A stretch of DNA of 64,000 nt from Caenorhabditis remanei (taxonomy: Eukaryota; Nematoda; Chromadorea; Rhabditida; Rhabditidae), in the NCBI RefSeq assembly GCF_010183535.1, contig NC_071333.1, positions 16,428,587 through 16,492,586 on the forward strand. The letters run 5' to 3'. Below the pieces are notes generated by a model. It did no database searches and had not been told where the DNA came from. It worked only from the letters and a program-made list of their open reading frames with translations. Positions within the stretch are counted from its first letter, which is position 1, and every line of letters begins with the position of its first letter. The position numbers and the translations under genes are program-made. Below are positions 36,180 through 49,082 of the stretch, one piece after another.

Positions 36180-36512
36180 ACTAGCAAAGGTCATTTGAAG
36201 TTATGGGACATGACCAATATCATCGGAAAAGTGAAAAAACGCTGATTCCAAATAAGTACTTAGTTTCTGCCCTAGAGGCCTTATATTTGAGAACAACACG
36301 GTCAAAGTTCGGTAAAAAAGATTTTTCTTGTTGCAATTTTTGCGTGTTAAAAAAGTATTAATTCTCTATTTTTCCGAATATGCACTTTGTTTTTCTCGAA
36401 TACCAGGCATAAAAAAAACGAAGTATTTATTTGGAATCATCGTTTTTTTCAGCTTTTTAATGATATAAGTTACGTTCCATAACTCCAAACTGACTCCATA
36501 CCCTTCCCTAGT
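36180..36512. repeat. Foldback element, copy 1
   Basis: The left arm reads GAAGTTATGGGACATGACCA, then ACGCTGATTCCAAATAAG. The right arm, reading back, gives TTATTTGGAATCATCGTTTT and GTTACGTTCCATAACTCC, the reverse complement with mismatches. The centre is rich in ACACGGTCAAAGTTCGG. The ends are near CTAGCAAAGGTCAT and CCCTTCCCTAG, suggesting a CTA or TA-type target duplication. It shares arms and centre with the element at 49843-50238. Confidence 0.7.
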
Positions 36513-37055
36513 TTAGTTTTTGTACCTAACTTTCCATTTTTACTCATTTCACATAGTTCTCCTTTACGGTGTCTTTCACTCTCACCCCAATGTTTCCTTA
36601 TTCCTCAATGTCACCCCGTACCCCTTTCTCAGCTTCAAAAGATACCGATCTCGTGGTTGTGGTTTTTGCGCACTCTTCTTTTCCTCCCCCACCCTTCTTT
36701 TCTTCGGTTGCTTCTGCTTTGGCTCATTCATTAATTTGATGTATTTGTGCATAAATTTAAAAACGGCCGGAAAAGGAGGGGTAAGACTCGTCGCCACTTC
36801 TCCCCCCTTTTTTGTCCTTTTGAGAGAAGGATGTGATCCATCTAAATCCAGGAGACGTTCTTCCGGATTTGAAGGGGGGAATTGATGGGAAGGAAATTTT
36901 TGAGAAGCACAAAGTTAAAACAGGGATCGTTTGTGTGTGTGTGTGGGGAAACAGAAAAAGGGCAGGAATATACACACACCCATATACTTACACAATTGCC
37001 CTGTTGTCGGCAGTAATCCCCGCGGTTTGTTCGGCCCCCGTCTCAATACTCACCA

Positions 37056-37073
37056 CTGCCCCCCCCCCCCCCC
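37056..37073. repeat. Poly-C/G homopolymer tract
   Basis: An unbroken run of about 16 C residues between CACTG and TTATTTT. On the minus strand it is a G run of the kind able to form G-quadruplex. Confidence 0.8.
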
Positions 37074-37667
37074 TTATTTTCCAACCCGTTAGACTTTTCC
37101 TAATCCACGCCCCAATCCAACTGTATTGCATAAACACCGCCATCCTTCCGATTTGCTTCTTTAGCTATCCACATCCACTCCCAACATTTTTTGTGTCTTA
37201 CTTGTGTCTTACAAATGCTTGAAGTTAGAAGAGATAGATTTTTGTCATTTTTGTTCGTGAAACAACACCATTCTGACCTTGCTTGTGTCTGTCTAGTAAG
37301 CTTTCCACCATGTTGCTAACCGATAGGAATGTCTGGTCAAAGCATCAGAAATCACCGTTAGAAATGAAGTGGTTCCCAAATTTTGAATTTGAAACTTCTG
37401 ATGTAGCCTTCCCTTGAAACTGTACACATTTTCGAATCTTCACCCATAGGTCAAACTTTTGAACTGACAGCTCATACTTGTGCACACACGCGCACACGCA
37501 TTCACACTTTTGCGTTCCCATTCATTCGATGGTCACTTTCGAATTTTAGAATGAATCATCCTTCTCTCTCGATTTTACAGTGAGCAACAACGCCCACCTT
37601 GACTTTGGAATCCGGATATATTGGGAAATCTATAACTATAAAAGCTTGGAGCTAGATTTGGATTTCA

Positions 37668-37822
37668 AGCAGTGTTGGGAAATCCCGGGCTAAAACCAAT
37701 ATCATTAAAAAATAGTTAAAATTATCTTTTATGCTTCTGTTTTATCGATATTCAAAAAAAAAACATCACAGAAATCAAATTTTTCAGTCGTCCCGGCCAG
37801 GAATTTCCCGACCTTGATTTTA
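37668..37822. repeat. Short degenerate inverted repeat
   Basis: GTGTTGGGAAATCCCGGGCT and GTCCCGGCCAGGAATTTCCCG, followed by ACC, form imperfect inverted ends around an AT-rich centre of about 110 bp. Probably a decayed small non-autonomous element. Confidence 0.4.
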
Positions 37823-40783
37823 AGATTTTTTGATTTTCGACAATAAGAAAATATCCTTTCTCACTAAAATACTTCATTTCACGTCTTCATTCCTTCAAAC
37901 TTTGAGCATCTTCTTCTAGTCAACAAGCACAAGACGCCGCCCGTTTTTGTGCCCTCTGGTCATTTTCGTGTGTCCACTCACTTTGCTGCTCCTTTTTTCG
38001 GAGAGAGAAAGGAGAAGATAAGTATGCGCTATGCAACAAAATCTTATTTCATTTTTTTTCTCTTCCCATTTTTTTCCTACTTTTCAATTTTCCACTCTTT
38101 TTCTTCCTAACGGACCGAACACGTTTCTGTCTTCTTTTTCCCTTCTCCCCTTCTTGTTGAAATCTCCGCCCACATTGTTCGTATTTGCATATTCAGTACA
38201 TGAACACGGAACGTCGTCTAGTTCACTCTCTCCGTATTCTTGACCGAAACCGTTCTTTCTTCGCCTATTGAGAACTCGGTCATTGAAAGTGGTAGAACCC
38301 ATTAAACACTAATAATAAGTTTCTCGCGGCGCACTTTTCCATCCCGATCCACCTTCTTCTACGGTAAAGTAACATAATGTTGCAAATGCATACAAGAATC
38401 CTTCCTTTTTCCCTCTTCAGCCGCAAAACATTTTCTCCACGGTGTCGTTGTACAAGAGGTCACTTCGGAATACTTGTATTTGTCTTTGTAGGCTGTAATA
38501 CCTAGTTCCACAGGTTAAATTCTTCGAATCTCACCCTTAATAAACATTTTTTCGTATCCTATCCAAAATATTTTATTACCCAACGCCCGCCGGCCCCATA
38601 ACCCACCCAGGCAGCTGGCACATTTCAACATTAGAAGGACACTGAACCTTGAGGACATATATCGCGTGTTTCAAGACAAGATTTGATATCGCGCCCACCT
38701 GCCATTCCCTTTTTTGTATTTAGTCTCCTTTCATCGTCTTTCTTTTGAAATCTCGACAGGTGCTCAACATGTGGTATGATGTCTTCATCTTTTCGAAATG
38801 AACATTCTAGAAAAGTACATATTTTATGATTGGAAATGGTCATTAGCTGCAAAACATGCACTCATCGATCATTTTTCCGCTTATCCAGTTTTCGATACGA
38901 AGGAATTCTGAAGGGGTATACGTGTTCTTTTTTTGAAGTATAAAAATAAATATTGTCACCTAATGTCCATAACAAACAATTGAATCATTTTTGATTGACA
39001 CTTCCGGAGCAATCAGATAAGAAATAAAAAAACAAACGTTTCTTCTTCTGGTCAATGAGATTCTTGTCCTCCCTTCGACCTAGTTTTGCACTTTTAGTAA
39101 TTCTTGATTAACGTCCGTTTCGTTTTGTTTCAAACTGAACCCCGAGCTCTTTATTTTCTTTTTTCTTCTTCTAATGGTCATGACAAATCTTTTGCAGCAG
39201 GAAGAAGCGAGTGAAAAAGACAAACAACTCTTCATTTTCGCGCATCATCTTCTTCCTTTTTTCATTCTCTTTTTCATCTTGTCGTGATAGATATTATGTA
39301 GGGGGACTCTTTTTCTCCTTTTTCTAAAACACAATGAGATGCTCCAATGCTTCTTTATTTCTTTTACAACGGGATGCACTGATTGAGTCGCCCCGCGCGA
39401 CCTTAGCCCTTACCCTCACCACCAGTACAATTAGTCGAGAGACCCACCCGAAAAAGAAGAAAGCTCCGCCCCCCTAGGGTTGGACCTCCTTGCTCCCACC
39501 CTTCATATGGTCATCCAATCTCTGAGACTCATCAATTTGAAAGGCGTTTATTGGAATGAGCGAAGCCACGCTTTCTGTCACTTTCGTTCAGTAAAGCTTA
39601 GTACTAAATGCTCATTGATGTGATGTTCACATGATTTTATTATATATCTTGCGATTGCGTTGAGTTTAGTGTGATATTTTTTACCTAGAAAAATGAAAAA
39701 ATGAAAAAAAAAATCTATATTTCTCTTCGTTTCTCATTTTTCTGATTTCATTTCATTTTATCTTACACATAAACTTCCACTCAAGTTCGATAAAAATATA
39801 AATGAAAAAAATTCCCCTATCGGCACCCACGCAGATGCTCCAGAACCACTTGTTCACACTGTTTTTCATGTTTCTTCCCTTCCTTCTCTTTTTTTTGCTC
39901 CGTAAAGTGGGCGGAGCAGCGTGGAGCACATAATGTGTTATAACTCCCACCACATCCTTATCATACTTTCACTGTGAACCCAGAAACCCCCAATCGTCTG
40001 TGCAAACAGGGTTAGAGGCCAAAGGGTGAGCAGTGACCTGTCATGTTGATAAACAAAACTCTAGAAATCAGATACTTCATAATATTTTTAATTTTTCTGC
40101 AAAAACGAGTAGTCACCGTTGTGTGAATTCGAATTCAATAAACATATCATGATATCTAAACAAATTTTGTTTTTCTGGTTTTGCTACCTGACCCCCTCCG
40201 AACCCCGCCCCCTTGCTGATGCCCCTAGAAAATCAGAGCTTCTGAAATGAGAATGAATGCTCCCCCTCTAGTTTTGAGAAAAGGAATCATCAAGGGAATC
40301 GTAAATGTCCCTAATTCATATCGCCACTTTCTGTCTCACTCTGCATAACCACACCCTGCCATCCTCCCCGCCTCCTTTTCTGCTTCTGTTGTTGTCCTAT
40401 TCATGACAGAAGGGCCAGAAAAGAAGGCGGATGAGCAAATCACGACCGAAATTTTACAACTGACTGCCGTCCCGTCCCCGTTTCTTCGCCATTCTTCTTC
40501 TGATAGTTCTGGTCAGGCAGGCTGAGTCACTGTAGTACTCAACATGCCCAAGACAAGAGCACACGGTGTATACTGGTGATAAGAAGACAAGAATGAGAGG
40601 GGGTTGTAAAACAAAGAGAACTAGGTAGTCAGACGGTTTCTAATTGCTAATAAATTGGCAGAATAAGTAGAGTCTCTAGTTTGTTTGGTTTATTTCGTTT
40701 TAATTAAAATTCTTACTTTTCTGATTTATGATCTCTTTCCTCTTCGTCTTTTTTCCCTGAATTTCAAAATAATGTTTTTCAGC

Positions 40784-43700
40784 ATGTTGAAACTGGTACT
40801 GATTGGCCTTGGTCTTTTGATAGCCTCTACCACTGCTCAAATTAGGACGAAAGGTGGCACACTTATTGTAAGTTTGAAAACCTTAAACTCTGTTTTCATT
40901 TTTATCTAATACGACACCAAATATTTAGGCCAAAGAAGGAGAGTCTCTCAGTTTACGATGTGAGGTGGAGGACCCAACAATCGCTATCATCTGGCGAAAA
41001 AACACGGACGTTGTCGCAGTTGACGATGAAATTCTTGACACCTACGGAGGATACGAAATCTCGATGGAAGGCTCAGTAAGTGAATTTGATTAAGTCTAGC
41101 GAAATCAAGAGTATAACGAAATTTGGATTTCTTCAGACATCTGTGTTCACCATCAAGAGAGTCGAACCAATCAACTCGGCTAACTACTCGTGCGCGTTGG
41201 CAGAGCCGGAAGTCAGTGTTACTTTTGTCATCAAAGTGCAAGGTAAGCTCAGAAATTTTATATGTTGTGAGGTTGGGGATTATATAAGGTAACAAAAATA
41301 GGAAGTATAGTGAAAATAGGTCATATTCGTTTATAATGGGATAGGTTTGATTGCTTATTATTCAACTAGGGTAAAGTTCTGTTAGAGCTTCTTACATTTT
41401 ATCTCTACTACCCATCGTCGGGAGCTCTCTATGTTCTGACACTCTTATTATTGGACATTTGTCATTACATAATGCCTTTTCCTTGGATCCCATTATTCGC
41501 ACCCTCAAGACATCTGCCCTATGAAATGTATGACGCGTTGATTGAGAGGGAATAGTAGGAAATAGAAACTAAAATAAACTATTTTCAGTAAAACCATTGG
41601 TGCTCATCTCCCCTGACACCGGAGTCTACCACGCCAGAGTTGGAGAAAAGAATTTGGTGATCACCTGTCATGTGAAAGAAGGGAACCCGAAACCAGGAGT
41701 GGTTTGGACCAAACAGGTTGGTATATTATCCAGTTGACATTTAGTCTAATTATTGGTTTGGACACCTTGACTCCGTCAATTGTTGATCCTATAATTATGG
41801 ATGTATTTCTTTTTTCAGGCTGCCAAATTGCCAGAGGATATCAAGAGAGAGCACGGAGGAGCCAGAATTGTTATCACTGAGGTCAAAAAGCATCATGCTG
41901 GAAAGTACAACTGTTTGGCGGAGAATGTCGCAGGATCGGATAGAGCTACTATCGACATCCATGTTGCTGGTAAGGGATATGTTATGTTTTTGAAAGTGAA
42001 GAGTGGAGTTTGATTTTGAGTGAAGAGAAATATTGATTTTTTGTGATTTTTTTGATTCCCGAGTGTCACAAAAGCTCCGATTCATGAACAAATAATTTAT
42101 CACGTCTTGCGGTGTGATAAATTATAAACGCCACATGTTGAAACACACTAGTCCATTAGTATCTTCTTCTTCTCACCAATAAAATTTTTTTGTTGACGTG
42201 ACGTGTGCCATCAATCACTCATCTCTTTTTCAGAGCCCGTCCAAGGAGAACGCGAAGGTGAGTATCTAATCGTCGTCGGATATTACATCGTGATATGTTG
42301 TGTTGTGATTGTGAATGTGCATCCATCTGGTTTTATCTCAAAACAAGCCAAAACAAAACCAAAACCCATCTAGAAGACGTTGGTTTTACAACATCTGCGT
42401 CTGCGGGGAGGGTGATGTTCTTCATGTCCCCCCAATTGCTCTATAGAAGGTGTTGGCGCAACAAAAGGGGTTGTGACAGGCAGCCAGCTGCAATTTATGA
42501 ACCATCGCCACTACCCATCATCCAATATTTTTGTTTATATGTATGAATGGTTCCTGAGAAGAATAGTGAGGGAAATTAATCCTGTAGATAAATCGACGTC
42601 TCTAATTGGAGGCAAGGGATTTAGACTATAGCACGGATAGCGTAGCACATCATCAGCTCATCATACTCTAGATTTAGGTTGAAAACTCAACAGATGGTTG
42701 ATCGAATAGGTGACAGTTTGTGAGTCGGCAGGCAAAGAACGATTGACAAAATGATGTGCATTTGCGATTATCCGATCCAACATGCCAAACCATATGGGGT
42801 GGCATTCTGGCATGCTGGTGGGAAACCCGCAACGATTATAATGAGAATGAGAAGATTTTGATATTCATAGTTCATGGGATATGCGGGTTAATAGTAAAAT
42901 TTTATATATCACTTCAACAGTAATTGCTGAAAATAAGTTAAGACTAATTAAATATTATTTTCCTGATCAGTTTCTCTATGGGATAAATATGTTCCCCTTA
43001 CATCATTTAGTTCATCTCAAACCACCAGACAGATCAAAACCGAAAAAAAAACTATTTCCAGAAAAACCATGGGTCAAAAACGAGGACACATTTATTCCTG
43101 TCCGCAAAAACCAAAACGCTTCATTCTGGTGTACTTATGACGGAACTCCAGTCCCTCAAGTCGAGTGGCTCTTCAATGGTTACAAGATTAACGTATGTCA
43201 CGCAACCGCTTTTAAAACCGAAACTCTAATGAATTATGCGTTTGCAGTTCAATGACGAGAAGTTCAAGAAAACTTCGGAGACAGCTCAAAGGCTTAATGG
43301 GTACAGCAAGTCAACCCTGACTGTTGGCGACATCACTGAAGAAGCGTTCGGCGACTACGCATGCCGTATTTCCAACAAACTCGGATCTGTCATTGCAGTG
43401 GTCCATGTTAGCGGTGCGTGATGACATTTGACTAATTGCCAATCATTTTCTCGTTCTGTTCCGTTTCCCTCCGGATCTCCAATTCTATGACCAAACGTCA
43501 CGAATAATTCACCTGGAGAAGGAAGGAGGAGGGAGGAAGGTCCTTGTTATTTGCACCGGGCCTGTGGACTCCGTCACCTTTTGAATGAGCTCTATACCGA
43601 CAAATTTAAATAATGAATTAGTTCCTCGAGAGAGAAACGGAACAGAATGATGACTTACATGTTGGGGGGTGTAATTGGTATACCAAACATTTTCAGGAAA

Positions 43701-44138
43701 GCCAGGACCACCACAACTGTCTCTCGATGATTCCGAACTTTCATGGACAGTCAGAGCATTCGACAAAATCTTAGAATACCAACTCTGCCACCGATTCGAG
43801 AACGCCGACCATTTCCTGCCAGAAAATTGTCACAGTGTCCGAGTGAAAAAGAGTGACAACAATGGAGATGACAAATGGACCCATACCGTAGACTTGTCAT
43901 CATATTTGGAGCAAGGACAGAAGTATCATGTCCAGTTGAAAGCTAGAAATGCATTAGGATGGGGAAGCATGGCCAAGGATGCGTTGAGCGTCGAGTTGCA
44001 AAGAGTTGAGAAAGGTAAACTATTAAACTTTTCTAAATACATATAATTTTGGTTTTTTCAGAAGAGACAAAGGCCACATCCGTCTTGTCAGCAGTGACCG
44101 CTCTTTTTGTTACCCTTGTTTCAGTTTTCCTACTTTGA
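40784..44138 (+). CDS. wrk-1: WRK-1, GPI-anchored Ig/Fn3 adhesion protein
   Basis: Ten exons (40784-40867, 40929-41075, 41137-41242, 41589-41716, 41819-41969, 42234-42257, 43062-43192, 43248-43413, 43697-44014, 44062-44138) give 443 residues. A signal peptide covers 1-18. Three Ig domains follow, each with Cys/Trp/Cys landmarks: SLRCEVED / IIWRKN / NYSCALAE, then VITCHVKEG / VVWTKQ / GKYNCLAEN, then FWCTYDG / VEWLFNG / GDYACRISN. One fibronectin-III-like domain is encoded by the 318-nt exon. The last exon is a hydrophobic tail (VLSAVTALFVTLVSVFLL) directly before the stop, as in GPI-anchored proteins. This matches WRK-1, the nematode relative of fly Wrapper/Klingon, which acts with ephrin signalling in ventral midline axon guidance. 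A 24-nt exon (EPVQGERE) joins Ig2 to Ig3, flanked by a large intron that may hold regulatory or alternative sequence. Confidence 0.92.
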
Positions 44139-45422
44139 GTCCCCACTGTCTAGTATTTCTTTCTTCCCCCTACCTCTGTCCTATTCCTCTCTATGCAATG
44201 ATTTGCCATGCCCTACTTCTCTACTTCTAGATCACAAGTCAGATCACAATCATTTTTCCAAATCAGGGTGTTCAGTAGAAAGTATGGTTTTTCTAGTTTC
44301 CTTGCATTTCTCTCACATTCAATTTCCAACTTTTTGTTAAATGTGAGCCGGTGTCTATTTCCTTTCTTTTCCTTCCTTATTCTTTCGTATTTCTGTCACT
44401 TCTTTTTCAACAATTTTCACTTTTTTCTCTTCTGCGAAATACCTACTTTTGTGATGATGACTATCAACCCAAATCTGTAAAAACTGTTTCTTTCTCTTTC
44501 CAAAACTTCATTTTCTCTCCCAATCCACTTAATTTACTCGGTGCCGTTTTCTGAATGTTGTCAGTTCTTTCCCTTCCCTCAATTTCTTTTTCTATAATAT
44601 CCGTTTACATGTTTCGAATAATTATTTATAATTGCCAATTGAATGAAAACCAATTTCTATGCACTTTTTTCTAATTTTCTTCAAAAACAATTATATTTTA
44701 CACAACCGGTTCTTAGACCGAGAACTGAAACAAATATTGAACCCAATTAGAAATAAAAATAGAAATAGAGGAAATAGGCAAATACTTCTGCACGGTTTTC
44801 GGTCTCTTCGATTTCTCTATTTTCAAGGTCTTGTTCTTTGAAAACTTTCGACTAGCCGGAACGAAAAAAATCTTTTTCAATTTTTCTCCGGTCTTCTGCT
44901 GTTAGTGTCATTGTGATGATAACAATGATAACATAAAGAAAACTATGCGTAGCATTCATAAAGTTGTAATAATTTCGACATCAATGGGCAAGAAGACACA
45001 TTCACTTTCTTACACTATACATCGAAGCGGTAATGAGGGTGTGTATCTGTGTAAAAAGGAGAAAGCTATTATTGACGAAAGGTTATTTATTGAAAATGAC
45101 AAGAAATGTTCAAAAGATGAAAAATTGCAGATAAAGATCCGATTCTGAAGTTGTAGAAGTACGCGTTCTTTTGTCTATTTCTAAGAAAGAGGTCATCTTG
45201 GCTTGAAGCCAAGTAATGAAAAGTGTTACACTGAAGAACGAGAGACGGACAATTAAAGTCATTGAAAAAAGTAACAAGACAGAAAACAGTCATAAAACCG
45301 AATTTGAGACCAAAATGTTCTTCTCTGGTTTTATAGGAGTTATGTATACATACCCAGCATATTAGCACAAATGAGGACAAAATTTAAAGTTGTTAATAGA
45401 AAGAAAAAATGATAAAAAGATT
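44139..45422. other. wrk-1 3' region, no further gene
   Basis: Pyrimidine-rich DNA (TTTCTTT, TTCCTT) follows the wrk-1 stop and should include its 3' UTR. Open frames here are Phe/Ser-rich and lack splice or domain support. Confidence 0.4.
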
Positions 45423-45495
45423 TGACCCAGGCAGGGCTCGAACCTGCAATCTTCTGATTAGAAGTCAGACGCCTTATCCATTAGGCCACAAGGCC
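45423..45495 (-). tRNA. tRNA-Arg(TCT), copy 1
   Basis: On the minus strand the gene starts GGCCTTGTGGCCTAATGGAT. The anticodon stem is TCTGA/TCAGA with loop CTTCTAA (anticodon TCT), and the T arm GCAGG-TTCGAGC-CCTGC. The acceptor ends CTGGGTC plus discriminator A. The acceptor stem pairs with G-U wobbles and one T-T mismatch. 73 nt. Confidence 0.92.
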
Positions 45496-46014
45496 ACGAT
45501 GGAAACTTTGTCGTAAGAAAAAGAAGAGCGGGAGAAAAATGAAAACATATGGTGGAACATGAAGATAGGTAGTCGGAAGAAATTCAACTATTTTTGTCTG
45601 TCATGATCTTGATTTTTCAAAAAAGATAGCAGAAGAAATGGTAGGGAAATTGCTACAACTTAACAGAAAAGTTACAGAAATGAAGTAATACTTTTTTAAT
45701 AATTATCATTTTATTTTTCAAAAAGTTCTATGAAAGTCAAAAAAACGGGCGAAAATCAAATTTTCGGCCGTTTTGGTATTTCTTTTCCATTATCTCGAGT
45801 TATATACACAATACAGCTTTGTGGCTATATGCAAATAAAAAAACCTGTTTTTTTCTACTGATACAATCAACATTAGCACTTATAACTATCTTTTTATGTC
45901 TCCAAATGGTACTGCAATTTTGAACAATGTGACAGAACCCTGTTCGCGTTTTAATGCCATTCATAGAAATTGATATTAATAAAACTTAATTTTCAAAAAA
46001 AAATCAAAAAGATT

Positions 46015-46087
46015 TGACCCAGGCAGGGCTCGAACCTGCAATCTTCTGATTAGAAGTCAGACGCCTTATCCATTAGGCCACAAGGCC
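46015..46087 (-). tRNA. tRNA-Arg(TCT), copy 2
   Basis: Identical over 73 nt to the copy at 45423-45495, and the immediate 3' flank (AAAAAGATTT read on the plus strand just left of the gene) is shared as well. Both give A-rich plus-strand, T-rich minus-strand Pol III terminators. The two genes are 519 bp apart in direct order. The following 46088-47098 interval holds no supported gene. Confidence 0.92.
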
Positions 46088-47098
46088 ACGAGTGTCCATC
46101 CTCCGTTTGTAATATATGTGTCGGCATTTCTCTCTGATTCTCTCCTTTTTACTTGTCTCTCTTGGTGGTCTTGCAAATAGCAAAGAGAAGGAGCAGCACA
46201 CCCCACTGGAGCCACAAGTGTGTGTTGAAAAATAGCTTATTCAAGTTTGTCGGACGGAAATAAGTAAGCCAATTGCAATCTAATTCAGTCCCCTTTTTTT
46301 ATGGCTCCACATATTTGCCATCTTTATAATTGACAGTAATATTGAAAATTGAGGTCGAGTGAATTGTAATTGGAATTGTAATTGGAAATTCAAAAAAATT
46401 GGATGTTCAAAAACACATTTCCATTTATTTGGCAAGTCCCCCTTAAAACCACTTCGCCGAAATATGACGCAGTAAGTTTTTTATTCCGGTCATCTGCAAC
46501 GATCATCTGTTTTCAAGTAGTACTGTAGGAAGGTTTTCTTGAAACTGAATTGGTGGAGAATGAGTGAGTAAAGAAACAGAGAATTTTGATTAGAATGATC
46601 AATTTGGTTTTTGAGTACACTGCTAATTCAAAAAGTTCCATTCTTGAATTTCTCTAGCTTTTGCAAACAAAGATTTGATATGTTTCTTATCAGTGAGTGT
46701 GAAAACATTTCTTTCAGACTGAAAACTTTTCTTCACACTTTTAATTCTGTCTGATTATCATCTGCCTGATGAAGTCTGATTCCAGAAGAGACTAAAAAGA
46801 CATAGTGACGGTCTTTGTCTGAAGACGAACCGAACTTTCACTTACTCAACCGTTTTTTTGTCTATTCTCTCAAAACCGTGACCCCTTCCTTTCAAAAATT
46901 TTGTAACGCCTTCGAAGCGTCAAAGTGGGCGGTGTCTCACCGGACGATGCCATCAAAGAAGAGACAGGTAGGACACTTGGACAAAACCGCAGGGGCATCA
47001 TCACCAGCAGGGCGCCTGATCACATCACTTCTCATTTCGCCACCCCCCACAAGATATATCCTATCTTTGTCTTGTCATCCAAGTCAAATCGCATCCAC

Positions 47099-48718
47099 AT
47101 GATTCGATTAATCGCTGTTGCTGTCTTCTCACTTTTAATCGGTCAGTTTGTGATTATTAGACGTAACGTGATTATGAATGGAACATAGAAAATACAAAAA
47201 AATATGATGGCACACTTTTTGTGCCAACTTGCTCAGTTATTTATAATGACTAAATAGTGATGAATGAGTCAGTTTAAAATTATCTCATTCCAATAGGAGA
47301 AAAAAACTATAATAACCCCTTTGCATATCTGTGGCGTTCGTAGAAGAGCTATAAAGACGGATGTAAAATGTTTTTCGACTAATCAGATGTATTGAAGGTA
47401 TAACTACCCTACAAACATAAAAATCCCATTTTTTCTATTATCTGGCACCAATAGACTTAAAAAGCAGCTTAATTTGACACACGGAAGTCGGAAATCTGAA
47501 GCAGAGACTTGTTGAAGTCCACTGGTACCAGATACGTAAAATGATAGGAATTTTATGCTCAAAGGAAAGTTACAGTTTCAATTCATCTAATTAACTATGT
47601 ATTATTTCCGTCAATTCCGTATTGTCGGAAAAATTTCACATCCGTCTTACTTCCGTCTTTACTTCTGCACATTGATTTGTATATCTGTAGAAAGCTAGTT
47701 ATGCCCATATTTTCAAAATCCATATATATGTATATTTCAGTTAATGTGGAGTCCACTCCATGCACTTTTGTCACTAATGGACAACAAATCACCTATGGTG
47801 TCCGTGGGAACACAATTCACTTTCGTGTTGTCTTGACTGGAATCCCACCTACTGGATCTGGATGGACTGCTATTGGATTTGGAAACAGTATGGTGAGGTT
47901 TTCTCCTGTTTTTTGAAAAAATCCCGTCTAAGGTCAGAACACATGAATTTCCAAGGTGAAAATTTGCAACAAAACAACCACACAGACAAAATTTTATCTG
48001 ACGTCGTAAAGTTCATGTCGCAAAAAAAGAAGCAGATCGTTCTTTACTCATTTCTCGCTAGTCGCCCCCGAACAAACGTGAACTGTAAAATCAGTAAATC
48101 AAAACTATTTCCCTCTCCCTTACCCGTTGAAGTATTTACTTTACAACACTTCTTCTTTTATTCAAAACTGCAATACGTTTTTCACTAATCTAATTTGGAC
48201 TGAAATGCAACCAATTAGAAACATAAAGAAGCAAGTCAAGTTCACAAAGATCATTACTGAAAGTACAGTAGGCAAACCGGGTCTTCTTTCAGTTCTCTGG
48301 TCTTGACGTGATTGTGGTTCGTGTTCTCAATGGAAGAGTTATTGTGACCGATGAGTTTGTCCGTGGATTCCAGTCTCCTGTGCCTGATAGAGTAAGTACA
48401 TCGGGATATGTAAAAATAATAATTGTTATTAAATGTTTCTTGTTCAGCAAAACAATGTCCAAGTGTATGGACTGCGTTATGAAAATGGTGTAGTGGTGGC
48501 TTCATTCTCCAGATCTGTGTTCTCAAATGAACAAATGGATGCTAACCTCTCTGGATGCTCACCATGGAAGGTATGACCAAGTTTTTCAAAAACAAAATCA
48601 AATTTACTTACTTCAGTTCTCGGTCGGATTGAACCGCATGAGTCCACAAGGTCACCTCTTCCATCATTCCCAAACACCAGTCCATCGCGTCGTGTGCATC
48701 AATCAATGCACCGTCTAA
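47099..48718 (+). CDS. Secreted DOMON-domain protein
   Basis: Five exons (47099-47141, 47741-47892, 48293-48391, 48448-48570, 48617-48718) join to 172 residues. A signal peptide covers about 1-19 (MIRLIAVAVFSLLIVNVES). The rest is one DOMON fold: GNTIHFRVVLTGIPPTGSGW, TAIGFGNSM, then DVIVVRVLNGRVIVTDEFVRG, GLRYENGVVVASFSR, and a closing GHLFHHSQTPVHRVVCINQC. DOMON domains bind haem or sugars, or mediate protein contacts. The His-rich GHLFHH segment near the C-terminus is compatible with ligand binding but does not prove it. No membrane anchor is visible, so it is probably extracellular. AATAAA near 48977 could end the transcript, 258 nt after the stop. It converges with the TBC/SH3/RUN gene, with about 360 bp between the two stop codons. 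Confidence 0.85.
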
Positions 48719-48976
48719 ACATTCTGCACCTGCTATTCTCCAGCCCTCTGATCTCCTCACCTGCTGTTGCATCCCAATTTTCTCCACATAATTCGAAATG
48801 TGTTTTGATCTTTTGTCAAATTATTCTTGATGTATGCCTATTTTGCAGTTCTATTGTTCCGATTTGTGTAAAAATAGTGAAACGTTTTATTCGCAATCCT
48901 CTTTATTGTCATAATTTTTGTTTCGAATGTCGTAGAAGGAAGAGAGATCATGAAACCAGAACAACACCCGGCGGCA

Positions 48977-48982
48977 AATAAA
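48977..48982 (+). terminator. Poly(A) signal for the DOMON gene
   Basis: AATAAA 258 nt after the stop, repeated a few bases on in AATAAAAATAAAG. Confidence 0.45.
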
Positions 48983-49082
48983 AATAAAGCAAGAGAAAAA
49001 TGCTTCGGTACTCAATTTTGACACTCTAAATCTCCATGATTTGACGTAATTGGGAAAGCAGGAAATACAAGAAACTATTGAT

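Larger units (their letters stand above)
33110..40783. other. 7.7-kb gene-free region upstream of wrk-1
   Basis: No frame in this stretch combines splice sites with a believable protein. It holds the second GGCCCGG foldback copy (33655-33900), an AT trinucleotide tract near 34790-34815, a foldback element at 36180-36512, a poly-C run at 37056-37073 and a short inverted repeat at 37668-37822. It should contain the wrk-1 upstream regulatory DNA. Confidence 0.5.

Noticed and set aside
36520..37222. Open frames of 70-129 codons on both strands
   Set aside because: They include the poly-C run and GTGTGTGT tract, and show no conserved composition or splicing.
43509..43766. Minus-strand frame across wrk-1 exon 9
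   Set aside because: Antisense shadow of the Fn3-like exon.
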